64,000 nt of DNA, taken from Bacillus sp. IITD106. GTDB taxonomy: Bacteria; Bacillota; Bacilli; Bacillales; Bacillaceae_C. The DNA lies in assembly GCF_019459225.1 (NCBI RefSeq), contig NZ_JAIAZY010000013.1, positions 30,288-94,287 on the forward strand. Direction: 5' to 3'. Shown one piece after another: positions 26,893-36,653 of this stretch (its first letter is position 1; each line of letters opens with the position of its first letter). The notes under the pieces were generated by a model, which did not search any database, had not been told where the DNA came from, and saw only the letters and a program-made list of their open reading frames with translations. The position numbers were made by a program, and so were the translations under genes.

Positions 26893-27679
26893 ACTCGTCT
26901 TCATTTTCATTTATGACCTCAATTGGAATTTCTGTAAAATCTTCATATTCGTACGAAGATTCCTCGTTACTCGAAGATTCTTCTTCGCTGCTGCTGGATG
27001 CTTCCCCTGCTTCCTCTTTTCCAAACTCTTTTTTCATCCCTTTAAATTCCTTCATATCTTCTTTTATCTGGTCCGATAGTTCTTTCGGCATAACTTCTCT
27101 GCCATATATTGCACCAATGTTAAGAGCGCCACTTAAATCTTTAATTCCCAATTGAGCGAAGTTATTATTTTGCTCATATTTATCTAAATAAAATTTGTCT
27201 ATATTAATCTCTTTAATGACCATCGGTTGCTGCCCGTGCTTCTCTTCATTTGTTTTAGTTTCTTGCTCTTGCAATCTGGAAAGCTGATCTTCGATTGCTT
27301 CCATTCGGTTAGTGATTTCTATGTGTGATTGTTGAATCTGCAGAACATTTTTTTCTAGTTCCCGGATCTGTTTGTCCAAATGTTCGACTGCTTTAACAAA
27401 TGGAGAAACTTTTTTTATGATGGTTCTCTCAATGAGTGAAGCATCTTCACGATGATTGTTTTTGGTTTTTTCCTTCCGAACTGTTTTTTTCTCTGGAACT
27501 TTTGGAGAAGCTGCATCTTTTAATTTTAACAAAGGAGAAATTTCTTCTTCCAACGCCAAGAGCCTTTTTATATGCACTTCAAGTGCGTTTAATTTTTTCT
27601 GTTTTTTCTCCAGCTCGGCGATTTTTTCTAATATCATTTCATGATTTTGTTTTTGGTTGAATAATCCTTTTATAGGCAT
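26891..27679 (-). CDS. Coiled-coil protein with GerPC-like C-terminal motif
   Basis: The 262-residue soluble product has Glu/Lys-rich coiled coils at about 10-50 and 85-145. A motif INIDKFYLDKYEQNNNFAQL precedes GIKDLSGALNIGAIYG, which resembles the LxGxLNIG tail of spore germination protein GerPC. The end is a Glu/Ser-rich acidic region (EEAGEASSSSEEESSSNEES). Its neighbours are an Hsp20-like and a small spore-type gene, so a spore coat or permeability role is reasonable inference. Family membership is not certain. Confidence 0.65.
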   Translation of the reverse strand: MPIKGLFNQKQNHEMILEKIAELEKKQKKLNALEVHIKRLLALEEEISPLLKLKDAASPKVPEKKTVRKEKTKNNHREDASLIERTIIKKVSPFVKAVEHLDKQIRELEKNVLQIQQSHIEITNRMEAIEDQLSRLQEQETKTNEEKHGQQPMVIKEINIDKFYLDKYEQNNNFAQLGIKDLSGALNIGAIYGREVMPKELSDQIKEDMKEFKGMKKEFGKEEAGEASSSSEEESSSNEESSYEYEDFTEIPIEVINENEDE

Positions 27680-27845
27680 TTGTAATCCTCACGATTTTTA
27701 TTTTTTGCTAAAAAGAAAGGAGGAACATGTAGGTTTTATCCATTACCAGCGCTGAATAACGGAAAATAAGTAAGAACATCGGAAGAAGGTTTTGGTGAGT
27801 TCCACAGGTGTATTGTTGAAGATTTGGATTGGTGGGACAGAAAAA

Positions 27846-28331
27846 CTAATCGATTGATACCCTTTCTTCCTGAAAATATTTTCGCTTGTAAGATAATGTT
27901 AAAAGCCCGTTATGAAGCTTAGCTTTTATTTGATTGGAATACGTGGGCTCCGGCAATTCAACAATTCTCTGAAACTGGCCTTCATATCTTTCTTGCTGGA
28001 CAATATGGCCAAAAATGACCGGAGTTGATGTTCCTTTTAATAAGAGCTTGTTTCCCGAAACGGAAATGTGAATGTTTTCTTTTTCGTAACCGGCTAGTTC
28101 CGCTATGACAGTCACTTCCGTGTCCGTCATATAAATATCGACATTCGGAAAAGTCGTGTTCTGTGTGTTCTGTTGGGGAGGGACTGTTTTTTCAGATGTA
28201 GAAGGATCAGCACCCATCGTATCGTTCATAAATTGGCCAAAGGAGGATTGATTCATCATACTACTCCAAAAATCACCCGACTGGTATTTTTGCGCGAATT
28301 CCATCCATTGCTTTAATTGTTCGAAATCCAT
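27846..28331 (-). CDS. Hsp20/alpha-crystallin-family protein
   Basis: The 161-residue protein has a variable N-terminal third and an alpha-crystallin domain (about 68-155) with NVDIYMTDTEVTVIAELAGY, a loop, ERYEGQFQRIVELPEP and the closing NGLLTLSYKRK beta strand. The C-terminal I-x-I motif is weak (VSID). Bacillus relatives of this length include the spore-coat CotM/CotP type as well as general small chaperones. It diverges from a small spore-type gene and follows an unrelated 165-bp gap, so a spore role is inferred. Confidence 0.8.
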   Translation of the reverse strand: MDFEQLKQWMEFAQKYQSGDFWSSMMNQSSFGQFMNDTMGADPSTSEKTVPPQQNTQNTTFPNVDIYMTDTEVTVIAELAGYEKENIHISVSGNKLLLKGTSTPVIFGHIVQQERYEGQFQRIVELPEPTYSNQIKAKLHNGLLTLSYKRKYFQEERVSID

Positions 28332-28404
28332 GGGTTATCCCTCCTTTTTAAAATCATAAAATCAAGTATTTTGAATATAGTTCGTTAAGAGGAGGTGGAC
28401 TCCA

Positions 28405-28724
28405 TTGTCTAGTGCTATTAACATTAATATTTATATAATTAAAATTAATTCCTTTGAAAATGCCTCTGCAGTGAATATAGGTCAAAACTTATTGGCCGAT
28501 TGGAATAATTACGACAAGAAAACACAAGGCTTCGGGCAAAATTTGGGGGATGATTGTGGGTTTATTGGCACTAAGAGCGCCGTCGATGATCGGGATCTTA
28601 TCGATAGTCCAGCTTCTTTTCAAAAATTACCCATACTAAGGTAGTAGATGGAGAAGTGCTCGTGATTCAAGGGAACTCGATGGAGCGTGGAGCAACATTA
28701 GGTCGTGAACCTAGTTACAACTAA
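28405..28724 (+). pseudogene. Small spore-type protein, frameshifted
   Basis: A TTG start (28405) after AAGAGGAGGTGG opens a protein beginning MSSAININIYIIKINSFENA and including a GFGQNLGDDCGFIGTKS region, the style of small Bacillus spore/germination proteins of the GerPA-F size class. The frame stops at 28644, but a second frame continues without a break as KITHTKVVDGEVLVIQGNSM and on to a stop at 28724. Adding one T to the TTTT at about 28617-28620 would restore a protein of about 106 residues. Either a real inactivating mutation or a homopolymer sequencing error. Confidence 0.6.
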
Positions 28725-28762
28725 AAAGCCAGCCGTGCCAATGGAATGACAAAGTATAGAAG

Positions 28763-28797
28763 GAAAAAAGGATGCGATGGTTAACCGCATCCTTTTT
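28763..28797. terminator. Bidirectional terminator
   Basis: Stem AAAAAAGGATGCG/CGCATCCTTTTT (28764-28776 with 28786-28797) between the frameshifted gene and cccB. Confidence 0.85.
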
Positions 28798-28801
28798 AAC
28801 A

Positions 28802-29134
28802 TTATTTTTTCTCTGATAGCCAAGTAGCTACTTTTTCAGCGTCATCGCCTTTAATGATGTTTGGAGGCATAGCTCCTTTACCTTCTTGAATAGTTTTTAA
28901 AATTTCATCCTTAGAAAGCTCTGAACCGATGTGATCCAATGGTGGACCATTACGCCCTTCAAGATTATCTCCATGACAATTAATACAGTTTTTCTGTACA
29001 ATCGTTTCTGCATCATTTGTGGCCGTTGCCCCGCCATTATTGTTATTATTATTCGCATTATTTCCGCCGCCACAAGCAGCAAGGCCCAAAGCCAACGTAA
29101 TTCCCATAAATAATCCAATTACTTTTTTCTTCAA
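28802..29134 (-). CDS. cccB: Cytochrome c-551 lipoprotein CccB
   Basis: A small membrane-anchored electron carrier. The 110 residues have a lipoprotein signal with lipobox LAAC (C21), an Asn/Gly-rich linker, the haem site C50-INC53-H54, and Met89 in GAMPP as the likely sixth ligand. It fits Bacillus cytochrome c-551, which passes electrons to terminal oxidases. The gene lies in the prfB-cccB-ftsEX neighbourhood as in B. subtilis, here separated from prfB by a repeat array and a NERD gene. Confidence 0.93.
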   Translation of the reverse strand: MKKKVIGLFMGITLALGLAACGGGNNANNNNNNGGATATNDAETIVQKNCINCHGDNLEGRNGPPLDHIGSELSKDEILKTIQEGKGAMPPNIIKGDDAEKVATWLSEKK

Positions 29135-29416
29135 GATTCATACTCCTTTCCATGCCTAACTAATTTTAGTATACCAACAATAGAATTTTTTAAAACAAAT
29201 TGAGCCCTACACAAACATAGCCATTACTGGAAAAATATTCAGCAAACCCATATGTAGTAAGGTTTTGCGCATTTGTTGCTAATGTGTGAATTGTTGTGTG
29301 GTATAAAAATTAAATGCTGCAAAGGAGATCCTAATGGTAGGTACAGCATGAAATCCTTCCGTTTTGGAAGCAATTGTATAAGTCCTAATGAGATTCGTTT
29401 CATATGAATAACTATT

Positions 29417-30283
29417 GAGCAATGAGTGAGTTACTATAGGATTCTCTCCAATTCGTACAACAATTTTGATAAATGAGCCTGTTCTTGTACGATTCCATCG
29501 TATTCGTACAACATTTACGACAGATGAGCGAGTTCTTGGGCGATTCCGTCGCATTCGTACAACATTTACGACAAGTGAGCCTGTTCTTGTACGATACCGC
29601 CGTATTCGCACAACAATTACGACAGATGAGCGCGTTCTTGTACGATTCCGCCGTATTCGTACAACAGTTACGACAAACGAGCCTGTTCTTGTACGATTCC
29701 GCCGTATTCGCACAACAATTACGACAGATGAGCGCGTTCTTGGGCGATTCCGCCGTATTCGTACTACAATTACGACAGATGAGCGCGTTCTTGGGCGATT
29801 CCGTCGCATTCGTACAACAGTTACGACAAACGAGCCTGTTCTTGTACGATTCCACCGTATTCGTACAACAATTACGACAGATGAGCGCGTTCTTGTACGA
29901 TTCCGCCGTATTCGCACAAGAATTACGGCAGATGAGCGCGTTCTTGTACGATTCCGCCGTATTCGCACAACAATTACGACAGATGAGCGCGTTCTTGTAC
30001 GATTCCGCCATATTCGCACAACAATTACGACAGATGAGCCTGTTCTTGTACGATTCCGCCGTATTCGCACAACAATTACGACAGATGAGCCCGTTCTTGT
30101 ACGATTCCGCCGTATTCGTACTACAATTACGACAGATGAGCGCGTTCTTGTACGATTCCGCCGTATTCGTACTACAATTACGACAGATGAGCGAGTTCTT
30201 GTACGATTCCGTCGCATTCGTACAACATTTCGACAAGTGAGCCTTTTCTTGTACGATTTCCTCTCATTCGAATAACAATTGTA
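29417..30283. repeat. Tandem array of 51-bp repeats with internal hairpin
   Basis: Fifteen clear copies plus degenerate end copies of a 51-bp unit run from about 29468 to 30240. The unit contains GAGCGCGTTCTTGTACGA, then TTCCGCCGTAT, then TCGTACAACAATTACGACA. TTGTACGA and TCGTACAA form an 8-bp stem inside each copy. Because 51 is divisible by 3 and the unit has no stop in four frames, long open frames cross the array on both strands. They have no start-site support, and the copy-to-copy changes favour no codon position, so I treat them as artefacts. No spacers, hence not CRISPR. Confidence 0.85.
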
Positions 30284-30355
30284 ATAAGTTCTGGATTTGA
30301 GCAAGAATTGAAGCCGAATGGAATTTGATTCCTTAGCATAGACTAGAGACTTAGT

Positions 30356-31267
30356 TTACTGTTCCTTTTCAAAGTAAGAAGATTTTCCTTTCCCTTTAAG
30401 GATAAAATTATTCAGTAACACTTCACGAATTGTTCCCTTTGATTTTATACCATCACACCATTCAAAAATGCTCCTTGTTGTGATTTTTCGTTCTGGAAAG
30501 AGAAACGTGAATTCATCAACACTCCTTAAAATTGCTGAAGTCATATTTTCTATTGTGCCACAATTTTTACATAAGAAAACAAGCCTCTTGCTATCCAAAT
30601 TAAATGAATAACAATTAGCGCAGACAACCCCTTTTCGTAGTTCTTCATAGCTATAATTCGGTAATTCCGGCATGACATTTTTATGAAGGGAAAGTAGTTT
30701 TTTGGCAAGTCGCATATGGTATTCATTTGTTTTTGCTGGGATTTTATTGAGCTTTTCGAAAAAGCGGTTTAATTGGTTTGGAAAAATGATGGGTAGATTT
30801 CGTGGGGCGTTATATAAGTGGAAAGCAGGATTAACGAAAACGACAGAAGATTCAATGGGGGTGTTGTTATGGCCTTGGTCCTGAAGCAAGCGGCGTAAAA
30901 GAGATTCGGTTCTTTCTAACTGATGTACAGGATTCTGGATTGAGCTGCCGTTAATGTAATTCCATTTATCACCTTCTATATAATAATCTCCTTCATAATT
31001 TTTCACTTCAAACAGCAATAGGAGGTTTTTACAGATTACCAGAGAGTCAATTTGAAATTCACTGTTATTACTTTCTAGCTGTAAATCATTGAGGATGAGC
31101 CATTCCTTTAAAAGACCATCCACTCTTTCATTAAAGAGCACCTCCCCAGCATAACCTTTTTCAAGTCTGTTAAGTTGCTCCTTGTCCTCACCCGTTAACA
31201 CTTTTCTACTGTTTAACATCCTATATCCTTTGAGCTCATTACTTTCAACTAACGCTTTGATTTTCAT
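30356..31267 (-). CDS. NERD-domain protein with C-terminal zinc ribbon
   Basis: The nuclease-related domain (about 40-160) shows the fold signature GEVLFNERVD, then FQIDSLVICKNLLLLFEVKNYEG, in which D and the E-V-K pair correspond to restriction-endonuclease-like active residues. A C-terminal CANC/CKNC ribbon (about 225-250) may bind zinc or DNA. The ATG at 31267 is preceded by AGGA at 8 bases and gives 303 residues; the codon three triplets upstream sits on the RBS itself. NERD proteins are common in Bacillus and are thought to process nucleic acid; role unproven. Confidence 0.85.
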   Translation of the reverse strand: MKIKALVESNELKGYRMLNSRKVLTGEDKEQLNRLEKGYAGEVLFNERVDGLLKEWLILNDLQLESNNSEFQIDSLVICKNLLLLFEVKNYEGDYYIEGDKWNYINGSSIQNPVHQLERTESLLRRLLQDQGHNNTPIESSVVFVNPAFHLYNAPRNLPIIFPNQLNRFFEKLNKIPAKTNEYHMRLAKKLLSLHKNVMPELPNYSYEELRKGVVCANCYSFNLDSKRLVFLCKNCGTIENMTSAILRSVDEFTFLFPERKITTRSIFEWCDGIKSKGTIREVLLNNFILKGKGKSSYFEKEQ

Positions 31268-31320
31268 TTTCCACATCCTTTAAAAGTCATTTTCTTTATT
31301 GTAGCAAGTCTACGCCAATA

Positions 31321-31349
31321 ATAAAAGCAGCCGAACTATACGGCTGCTT
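31321..31349 (-). terminator. Terminator of prfB
   Basis: Stem AAGCAGCCG/CGGCTGCTT (31325-31333 with 31341-31349), T-rich on its reverse-strand exit. Confidence 0.8.
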
Positions 31350-31356
31350 CCCCACA

Positions 31357-32455
31357 TTATATTCTCGAGCGCAAATAGGCATTGATAAAAATATCAATAT
31401 CCCCGTCTGTTACAGCATGAACGTTTCCAACCTCCGTATTCGTACGGTGGTCTTTCACCATGGAATATGGGTGGAAAACATAAGATCGGATTTGGCTTCC
31501 CCAGCCAATTTCCTTTTGGACGCCGCGAATTTCGGCTAGTTCCCTCTCTTTTTGTTCCAATTCAAGCTGATACAATTTGGCTTTTAACATATTCATCGCT
31601 TTTTCACGGTTTTTAATTTGCGATCTTTCATTTTGACATGTTACTACAGTACCGGTAGGAATATGTGTAATCCGAACAGCAGAGTCGGTTGTATTAACGT
31701 GCTGACCACCAGCTCCACTAGAACGGTACGTATCAATTTTCAGATCCTCAGAACGAATATCAATTTCAATATCATCAGTGAACTCAGGCATGACTTCGCA
31801 TGAAACGAAGGAAGTGTGTCTGCGGCCAGATGAATCGAAAGGAGAAATTCGAACGAGGCGGTGAACCCCTTTTTCTGCCTTCAAATAACCGTAAGCATTA
31901 TGCCCTTTAATTAATAACGTGACACTTTTAATTCCCGCTTCGTCCCCAGGAAGATAATCAAGTGTTTCTACTTTAAAACCTTTCTTCTCTGCCCAGCGCG
32001 TATACATACGAAGAAGAATGGAGCCCCAATCTTGTGATTCTGTTCCACCTGCGCCGGGGTGAAGCTCAAGAATGGCATTATTTTTATCATAAGGCTCACT
32101 TAGTAAAAGCTGCAGTTCAAAATCGTTTAAACGTCCGATTAACTCTTGCAACTCGGATTCCAGTTCTTTTTCTAATTCTGGGTCATTTTCCTCTTTCACG
32201 AGCTCGTGAGTCAGTTCAAGATTTTCTTGCACCTCAAGTAATTCTTTATACTCACCAACGAGATCTTTTAAACTATTCGCCTCGTTGATGACGGTTTGAG
32301 CCGCTTGCTGGTCATCCCAAAAGCCCGGTTCCAGCATTCTTTCATCTAGCTCTGCTATTCTTGTCTCTTTTTCATCTAAGTCAAAGAGACCCCCTGAATT
32401 CAGCTAGTCGATTAGCCGTTTTTTCTAGTTCCGTTCTTACTTCAAACAATTCCAT
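31357..32455 (-). CDS. prfB: Peptide chain release factor 2 with programmed +1 frameshift
   Basis: RF2 ends translation at UGA and UAA. Translation starts at ATG 32455, reads 24 codons and meets an in-frame TGA at 32381-32383. The site AGGGGG-TCT-CTT-TGA-C is the classic RF2 autoregulatory slip: an SD-like AGGGGG, CTT in the P site, then a shift into GAC. The second frame continues to 31357, giving about 366 residues. The catalytic GGQ lies in [18 protein letters not shown]. It sits after secA on the same strand, as in B. subtilis. Confidence 0.97.
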
Positions 32456-32570
32456 TTACAACCACCTCAAAATTTCGGATTTCTTGCTGTTTAATAGTTG
32501 ACTTACAAAATAGAGGTTCGTCGCCCCAAAATATTACTTTTCGGTCGACGAACATTTTTATCTAAAAGAT

Positions 32571-35084
32571 TTAAGCCAATCTTCCATGACAATGCTTATA
32601 TTTCTTCCCGCTTCCACATGGGCACGGTGCATTGCGTCCGATGCTTTCCTCTTTACGGACGGGCTTTCTTTTTACTTCTCCGCCTTCTTCTTTCGGATTC
32701 ACAGCTTGACCTTTTGCGACTTCTTCACGCTGCAAGTTATTGCGAATCTCCGCTTTCATGACGTACTTCGCAGTATCTTCCTCGATCGCCATAACCATAC
32801 TTTCGAACATCGCAAACCCTTCAGCTTGGTATTCTCTAAGTGGATCAATTTGACCGTAAGCGCGTAGATGAATACCTTGTCTAAGCTGTTCCATTGCATC
32901 AATATGGTCAATCCACTTAGAATCAACAGAACGGAGTAAAATAACCTTTTCAAATTCGCGCATTTGCTCTGGCGTTAAAAATTCTTCTTTTTGATCGTAG
33001 CGAATTTTTACTTTATCAAAAATAATGTCAACCATTTCTTCCGGATCTTTTCGTCTCAAATCTTCCGCAGTAATATCGCCTTCAGGTAGCAAATTGGCAT
33101 TTACATAGTCAATGATTCCTTGCAAGTTCCACTGCTCTTCTTCTTCGTTTGAAGGAGTATGCGCAGAAACCGCACGCTCAATGACTGAAACAATCATTTT
33201 TTCTACAATATCGCGTAGATTTTCTGATTCCATAACATCATTTCGCTGTTGATAAATAATTTCACGTTGTTGACGTAACACATCATCGTATTGTAAAAGC
33301 TGTTTCCGAGCATCAAAGTTATTACCTTCAACACGCTTCTGAGCAGATTCGACCGCTTTGGATACCATTCTGCTTTGAATTGGCTGGGAATCGTCCATAC
33401 CAAGTCTTTGCATCATATTTTTCATATTATCCGATCCAAATCTTCTCATTAATTCGTCTTCCATAGACAAATAAAATTGAGTAACACCTGGATCGCCTTG
33501 ACGTCCAGAACGTCCTCTTAACTGATTATCAATCCTTCGTGATTCATGACGCTCTGTTCCTATAACCGCCAATCCACCTAATTCTTTTACGCCTTCACCG
33601 AGTTTAATATCGGTACCACGACCAGCCATATTCGTTGCAATCGTGACAGCGCCAGCTTGCCCAGCTTCCATAATGATTTCCGCTTCCCGACCGTGATTTT
33701 TAGCATTTAAAACATTATGCTTAACACCCTTCTTTTGTAAAAGAGAAGATATCAACTCTGATGTTTCAATTGCGACGGTACCGACAAGCACAGGTTGACC
33801 GTTTCTATGACGTTCTGCAATATCTTCAACGACTGCACGGAATTTACCGTCCATTGATGCATAAATTAAATCAGGGCGGTCGTCCCTCGTAATCGGTTTA
33901 TTCGTAGGAATCGCAATAACGCGCATATTATAAATGTTACGGAATTCTTCTTCTTCCGTTTTAGCAGTACCAGTCATACCGGCAAGTTTTTCATACATCC
34001 GGAAATAGTTCTGGAATGTGATGGTCGCCATCGTCATCGATTCATTTTGAATCTCAACGCCTTCTTTCGCTTCAATTGCTTGATGGAGCCCGTCACTAAA
34101 ACGACGTCCCTTCATAAGGCGGCCGGTAAATTGGTCAACAATCACGATTTCGCCATCTTGGACGACATAATCTACATCACGATGCATACTTGCATGTGCT
34201 TTTAAAGCTTGGTTAATATGATGATTTAACGTTACGTGAGAAATATCGAATAGATTATCGATTTTAAAAGCGCGTTCAGCTTTATTAATTCCTTCCTCTG
34301 TAAGCTGAACACCTTTCGTTTTTTCATCATACGTATAATCTTCATCTTTTTTCAGCATGTTGACGAATGAATTAGCTTGAATATACAATTGTGTTGATTT
34401 TTGAGCTGTTCCTGAAATAATTAACGGCGTCCGCGCTTCGTCAATCAAAATGGAGTCTACCTCGTCAATAACCGCGTAGTGAAGCGGTCGTTGAACCCTT
34501 TGCTCCGCATAAAGCACCATATTATCACGCAGATAGTCGAAGCCAAATTCATTGTTCGTACCATATGTGATATCAGCCGCATATGCTTCTTGTTTTTCTT
34601 CTTTGGACATACTGTTTAAATTGAGCCCAACAGTCAGTCCTAAAAATTGATATAATTCTCCCATTTCAGTTGCGTCACGGTTCGCTAAATATTCGTTCAC
34701 TGTAACGACGTGAACCCCTTTTCCAGTAAGCGCATTTAAATAAACAGGCATTGTGGCAGTAAGGGTTTTACCTTCACCCGTTTTCATTTCTGCGATATTA
34801 CCTTCGTGAAGAGCGGCTCCCCCCATGAGCTGAACTGGGTAAGGATAAAGACCCAACACACGACGTGCACCTTCACGGACAACCGCGAACGCCTCTACTA
34901 AAAGACTATCGAGCGATTCCCCTTTTTGATATCTCTCCTTAAATTCCACTGTTTTTTCGCGTAATGCATCATCCGATTTATTTTCCATTTCTGATGCTAA
35001 CGCTTGGATATTATTAGCCAATTTCTCTAGACGCTTTAATTCCTTTGTATTTGCATCAAATAATTTATTTAAAAAAGCAACCAT
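32571..35084 (-). CDS. secA: SecA, preprotein translocase ATPase
   Basis: The motor that drives proteins through SecYEG at the membrane. The 837 residues show Walker [31 protein letters not shown], helicase motif [10 protein letters not shown] and [13 protein letters not shown], and a C-terminal zinc-binding, SecB/ribosome-contact motif [16 protein letters not shown]. The length is standard. It sits between hpf (through inserted genes) and prfB; in B. subtilis hpf, secA and prfB are contiguous, so the chromate and glutamyltransferase genes are an insertion in this lineage. Confidence 0.97.
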   Translation of the reverse strand: MVAFLNKLFDANTKELKRLEKLANNIQALASEMENKSDDALREKTVEFKERYQKGESLDSLLVEAFAVVREGARRVLGLYPYPVQLMGGAALHEGNIAEMKTGEGKTLTATMPVYLNALTGKGVHVVTVNEYLANRDATEMGELYQFLGLTVGLNLNSMSKEEKQEAYAADITYGTNNEFGFDYLRDNMVLYAEQRVQRPLHYAVIDEVDSILIDEARTPLIISGTAQKSTQLYIQANSFVNMLKKDEDYTYDEKTKGVQLTEEGINKAERAFKIDNLFDISHVTLNHHINQALKAHASMHRDVDYVVQDGEIVIVDQFTGRLMKGRRFSDGLHQAIEAKEGVEIQNESMTMATITFQNYFRMYEKLAGMTGTAKTEEEEFRNIYNMRVIAIPTNKPITRDDRPDLIYASMDGKFRAVVEDIAERHRNGQPVLVGTVAIETSELISSLLQKKGVKHNVLNAKNHGREAEIIMEAGQAGAVTIATNMAGRGTDIKLGEGVKELGGLAVIGTERHESRRIDNQLRGRSGRQGDPGVTQFYLSMEDELMRRFGSDNMKNMMQRLGMDDSQPIQSRMVSKAVESAQKRVEGNNFDARKQLLQYDDVLRQQREIIYQQRNDVMESENLRDIVEKMIVSVIERAVSAHTPSNEEEEQWNLQGIIDYVNANLLPEGDITAEDLRRKDPEEMVDIIFDKVKIRYDQKEEFLTPEQMREFEKVILLRSVDSKWIDHIDAMEQLRQGIHLRAYGQIDPLREYQAEGFAMFESMVMAIEEDTAKYVMKAEIRNNLQREEVAKGQAVNPKEEGGEVKRKPVRKEESIGRNAPCPCGSGKKYKHCHGRLA

Positions 35085-35215
35085 ATATAGAACGCTCCCT
35101 TACGTATAAAATTCGGGCAAAAATAATGATAGGATACGTTTCACAAACCTAGCCTAAAATAACTACTCCTGACTACTAATCTTATCACTATCGGCTTTTC
35201 ATGACAACATTTCAG

Positions 35216-35258
35216 GGGGACTGTCCCCATGGGGACAGTCCCCAAAGGGACAGGTTCA
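35216..35258. repeat. GGGGACTGTCCCC palindrome plus GGGACAGGTTCAA
   Basis: 35216-35243 is a perfect 28-base palindrome (GGGGACTGTCCCCA and its complement), followed directly by AAAGGGACAGGTTCAAT. The same vocabulary makes up the element at 427-469. It sits between secA and the chromate-transporter genes. Confidence 0.75.
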
Positions 35259-35265
35259 ATATTTT

Positions 35266-35799
35266 CTATAGGAAAATAGCTCCATAGACAAGTGCCCCCG
35301 CAATGACATAGGCAGGATGGATTTTCCACTTTTCTAGCAGAAAAAAGCTAGCGATTCCTAAAATGATTGTGTGGATATATCCTGAACCTTCTGCTGAGAC
35401 TGAGCTAACGAAAAAATTGACTGTCATGATGCCGAGAAGGACTGCAATAGCCGGTCTGACGAGTTGTGTCATTTTTTTCACTTGTGGTGAATGTTTATAT
35501 TTTAATAAAATTCCGAGCATCGCAATCATCAAAATCATCGACGGAGCAACCGTTGCAAATAAAGCAACTGCAGCTCCGAGCACTCCTGCTTGTTGATAGC
35601 CAATGTATCCCGCCATCTTTGTCGCAATCGGACCAGGCAAAGCATTTCCAAGTGCGAGCATTTCACTAAATTCATGAACCGTCAGCCAACCGTACCTATC
35701 CACAACTTCATTTTCAATTAAAGGAATCGAAGACGGTCCCCCTCCATAACCAAGAATTCCTGGAATGAAAAAAGCAAGAAAGATGTGCCAGTAAATCAT
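35266..35799 (-). CDS. Chromate transporter family, half-size subunit (second)
   Basis: The 177-residue CHR-family membrane protein exports chromate or a related oxyanion. The signatures FGGGPSSIPLIENEVV-like (here GYGGGPSSIPLIENEVV) and GNALPGPIATKMAGYIGY are those of the CHR domain. Genes of this size work in pairs, with antiparallel halves. The start overlaps the stop of the partner by 4 bases, as expected for a short-chain chromate pair. Chromate is the family substrate; sulfate-related anions are possible. Confidence 0.9.
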   Translation of the reverse strand: MIYWHIFLAFFIPGILGYGGGPSSIPLIENEVVDRYGWLTVHEFSEMLALGNALPGPIATKMAGYIGYQQAGVLGAAVALFATVAPSMILMIAMLGILLKYKHSPQVKKMTQLVRPAIAVLLGIMTVNFFVSSVSAEGSGYIHTIILGIASFFLLEKWKIHPAYVIAGALVYGAIFL

Positions 35800-36362
35800 G
35801 ATTGGCCCCCCTTCGCTTGCTTATCCTTCTTTTTACTGCCTAAAACTAAGGCGGCAATAAGAAGAACAGCAATCAATATACCTGGGTGAATATGGAGAAA
35901 TTCTAAAGCAATTACGCTAACGAGAATAAGGATTACGCCCCAAAGCCAACCAAGTGATTTCTTCGATTTTACGGCAAAATCCCAAGCTAAAACGCCGAGC
36001 ATCACACCAGCTACAGGCAACACTGCTTTAGACATGCCTGCCACCCAAGGCTTATCCTTATGCGCCGCTAGCAGTGTTAAAAATAAAATCATCAGGATAA
36101 CGGTAGGAACTGCTGTTGCGAATAATGCGTTCATCATTCCCCAAAATCCGCCCACTCTCCAGCCAATATACCCTGCCATTTTTGTATTAATCGGTCCAGG
36201 CAATGCATTGGCGAGCGCTAAAACATCTGAAAACTCTTCATCATTCATCCATTTATACACGAGGACAACTTCTCTGTGAACGAGAGGAATGGCTGATGGT
36301 CCTCCTCCAAATCCAAGAATCCCCGATCGAAAAAAAGCTATGAATATATCTTTTTGTTTCAT
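35796..36362 (-). CDS. Chromate transporter family, half-size subunit (first)
   Basis: The first member of the CHR pair. The ATG at 36362 (AAGGCGG upstream) gives 188 residues starting MKQKDIFIAFFRSGILGFGG. The CHR signatures GFGGGPSAIPLVHREVV and ANALPGPINTKMAGYIGW are intact, with five to six membrane segments. The pair has no recognisable regulator beside it. The region 36363-36653 upstream carries no gene and includes the terminator of the preceding gene. Confidence 0.9.
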   Translation of the reverse strand: MKQKDIFIAFFRSGILGFGGGPSAIPLVHREVVLVYKWMNDEEFSDVLALANALPGPINTKMAGYIGWRVGGFWGMMNALFATAVPTVILMILFLTLLAAHKDKPWVAGMSKAVLPVAGVMLGVLAWDFAVKSKKSLGWLWGVILILVSVIALEFLHIHPGILIAVLLIAALVLGSKKKDKQAKGGQS

Positions 36363-36481
36363 TAAGTAAAACCGCCTTTGTATGAAGCACTTCGTAAAGA
36401 ACCTAATCCCGATAGTTCGGAACATATGTCATATACCCTTTAATGGATGGAATCATCCTATTAGCAAACATCAATCCTATT

Positions 36482-36503
36482 AAAAAGGTGTCAGCCTTTT
36501 TTA
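36482..36503 (-). terminator. Terminator of the downstream gamma-glutamyltransferase
   Basis: AAAAAGG/CCTTTTTT stem with a 6-base loop, on the 3' side of the gene ending at 36654. Short stem, modest confidence. Confidence 0.5.
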
Positions 36504-36653
36504 GGTTAAAAATGGATTCATTTTGAATAAGTATCCATTTACTCTTGGATAAGTAAGTTTTACTATCAAATATGCGACCCTTACTCGCAGAAAAATGCAT
36601 TTTTCTCTCTAATAAGTCTGTCAAAGAAAACACCTTCCCAAAAAACATCCACC

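Noticed and set aside
29417..30283. CRISPR array
   Set aside because: Units abut without unique spacers, and no cas genes are nearby.
29412..30304. Long open frames on both strands, some with a repeated ICRNC pattern
   Set aside because: All arise from the 51-bp repeat, which is a multiple of 3 and lacks stops. No RBS, and nucleotide variation between copies does not favour any codon position.
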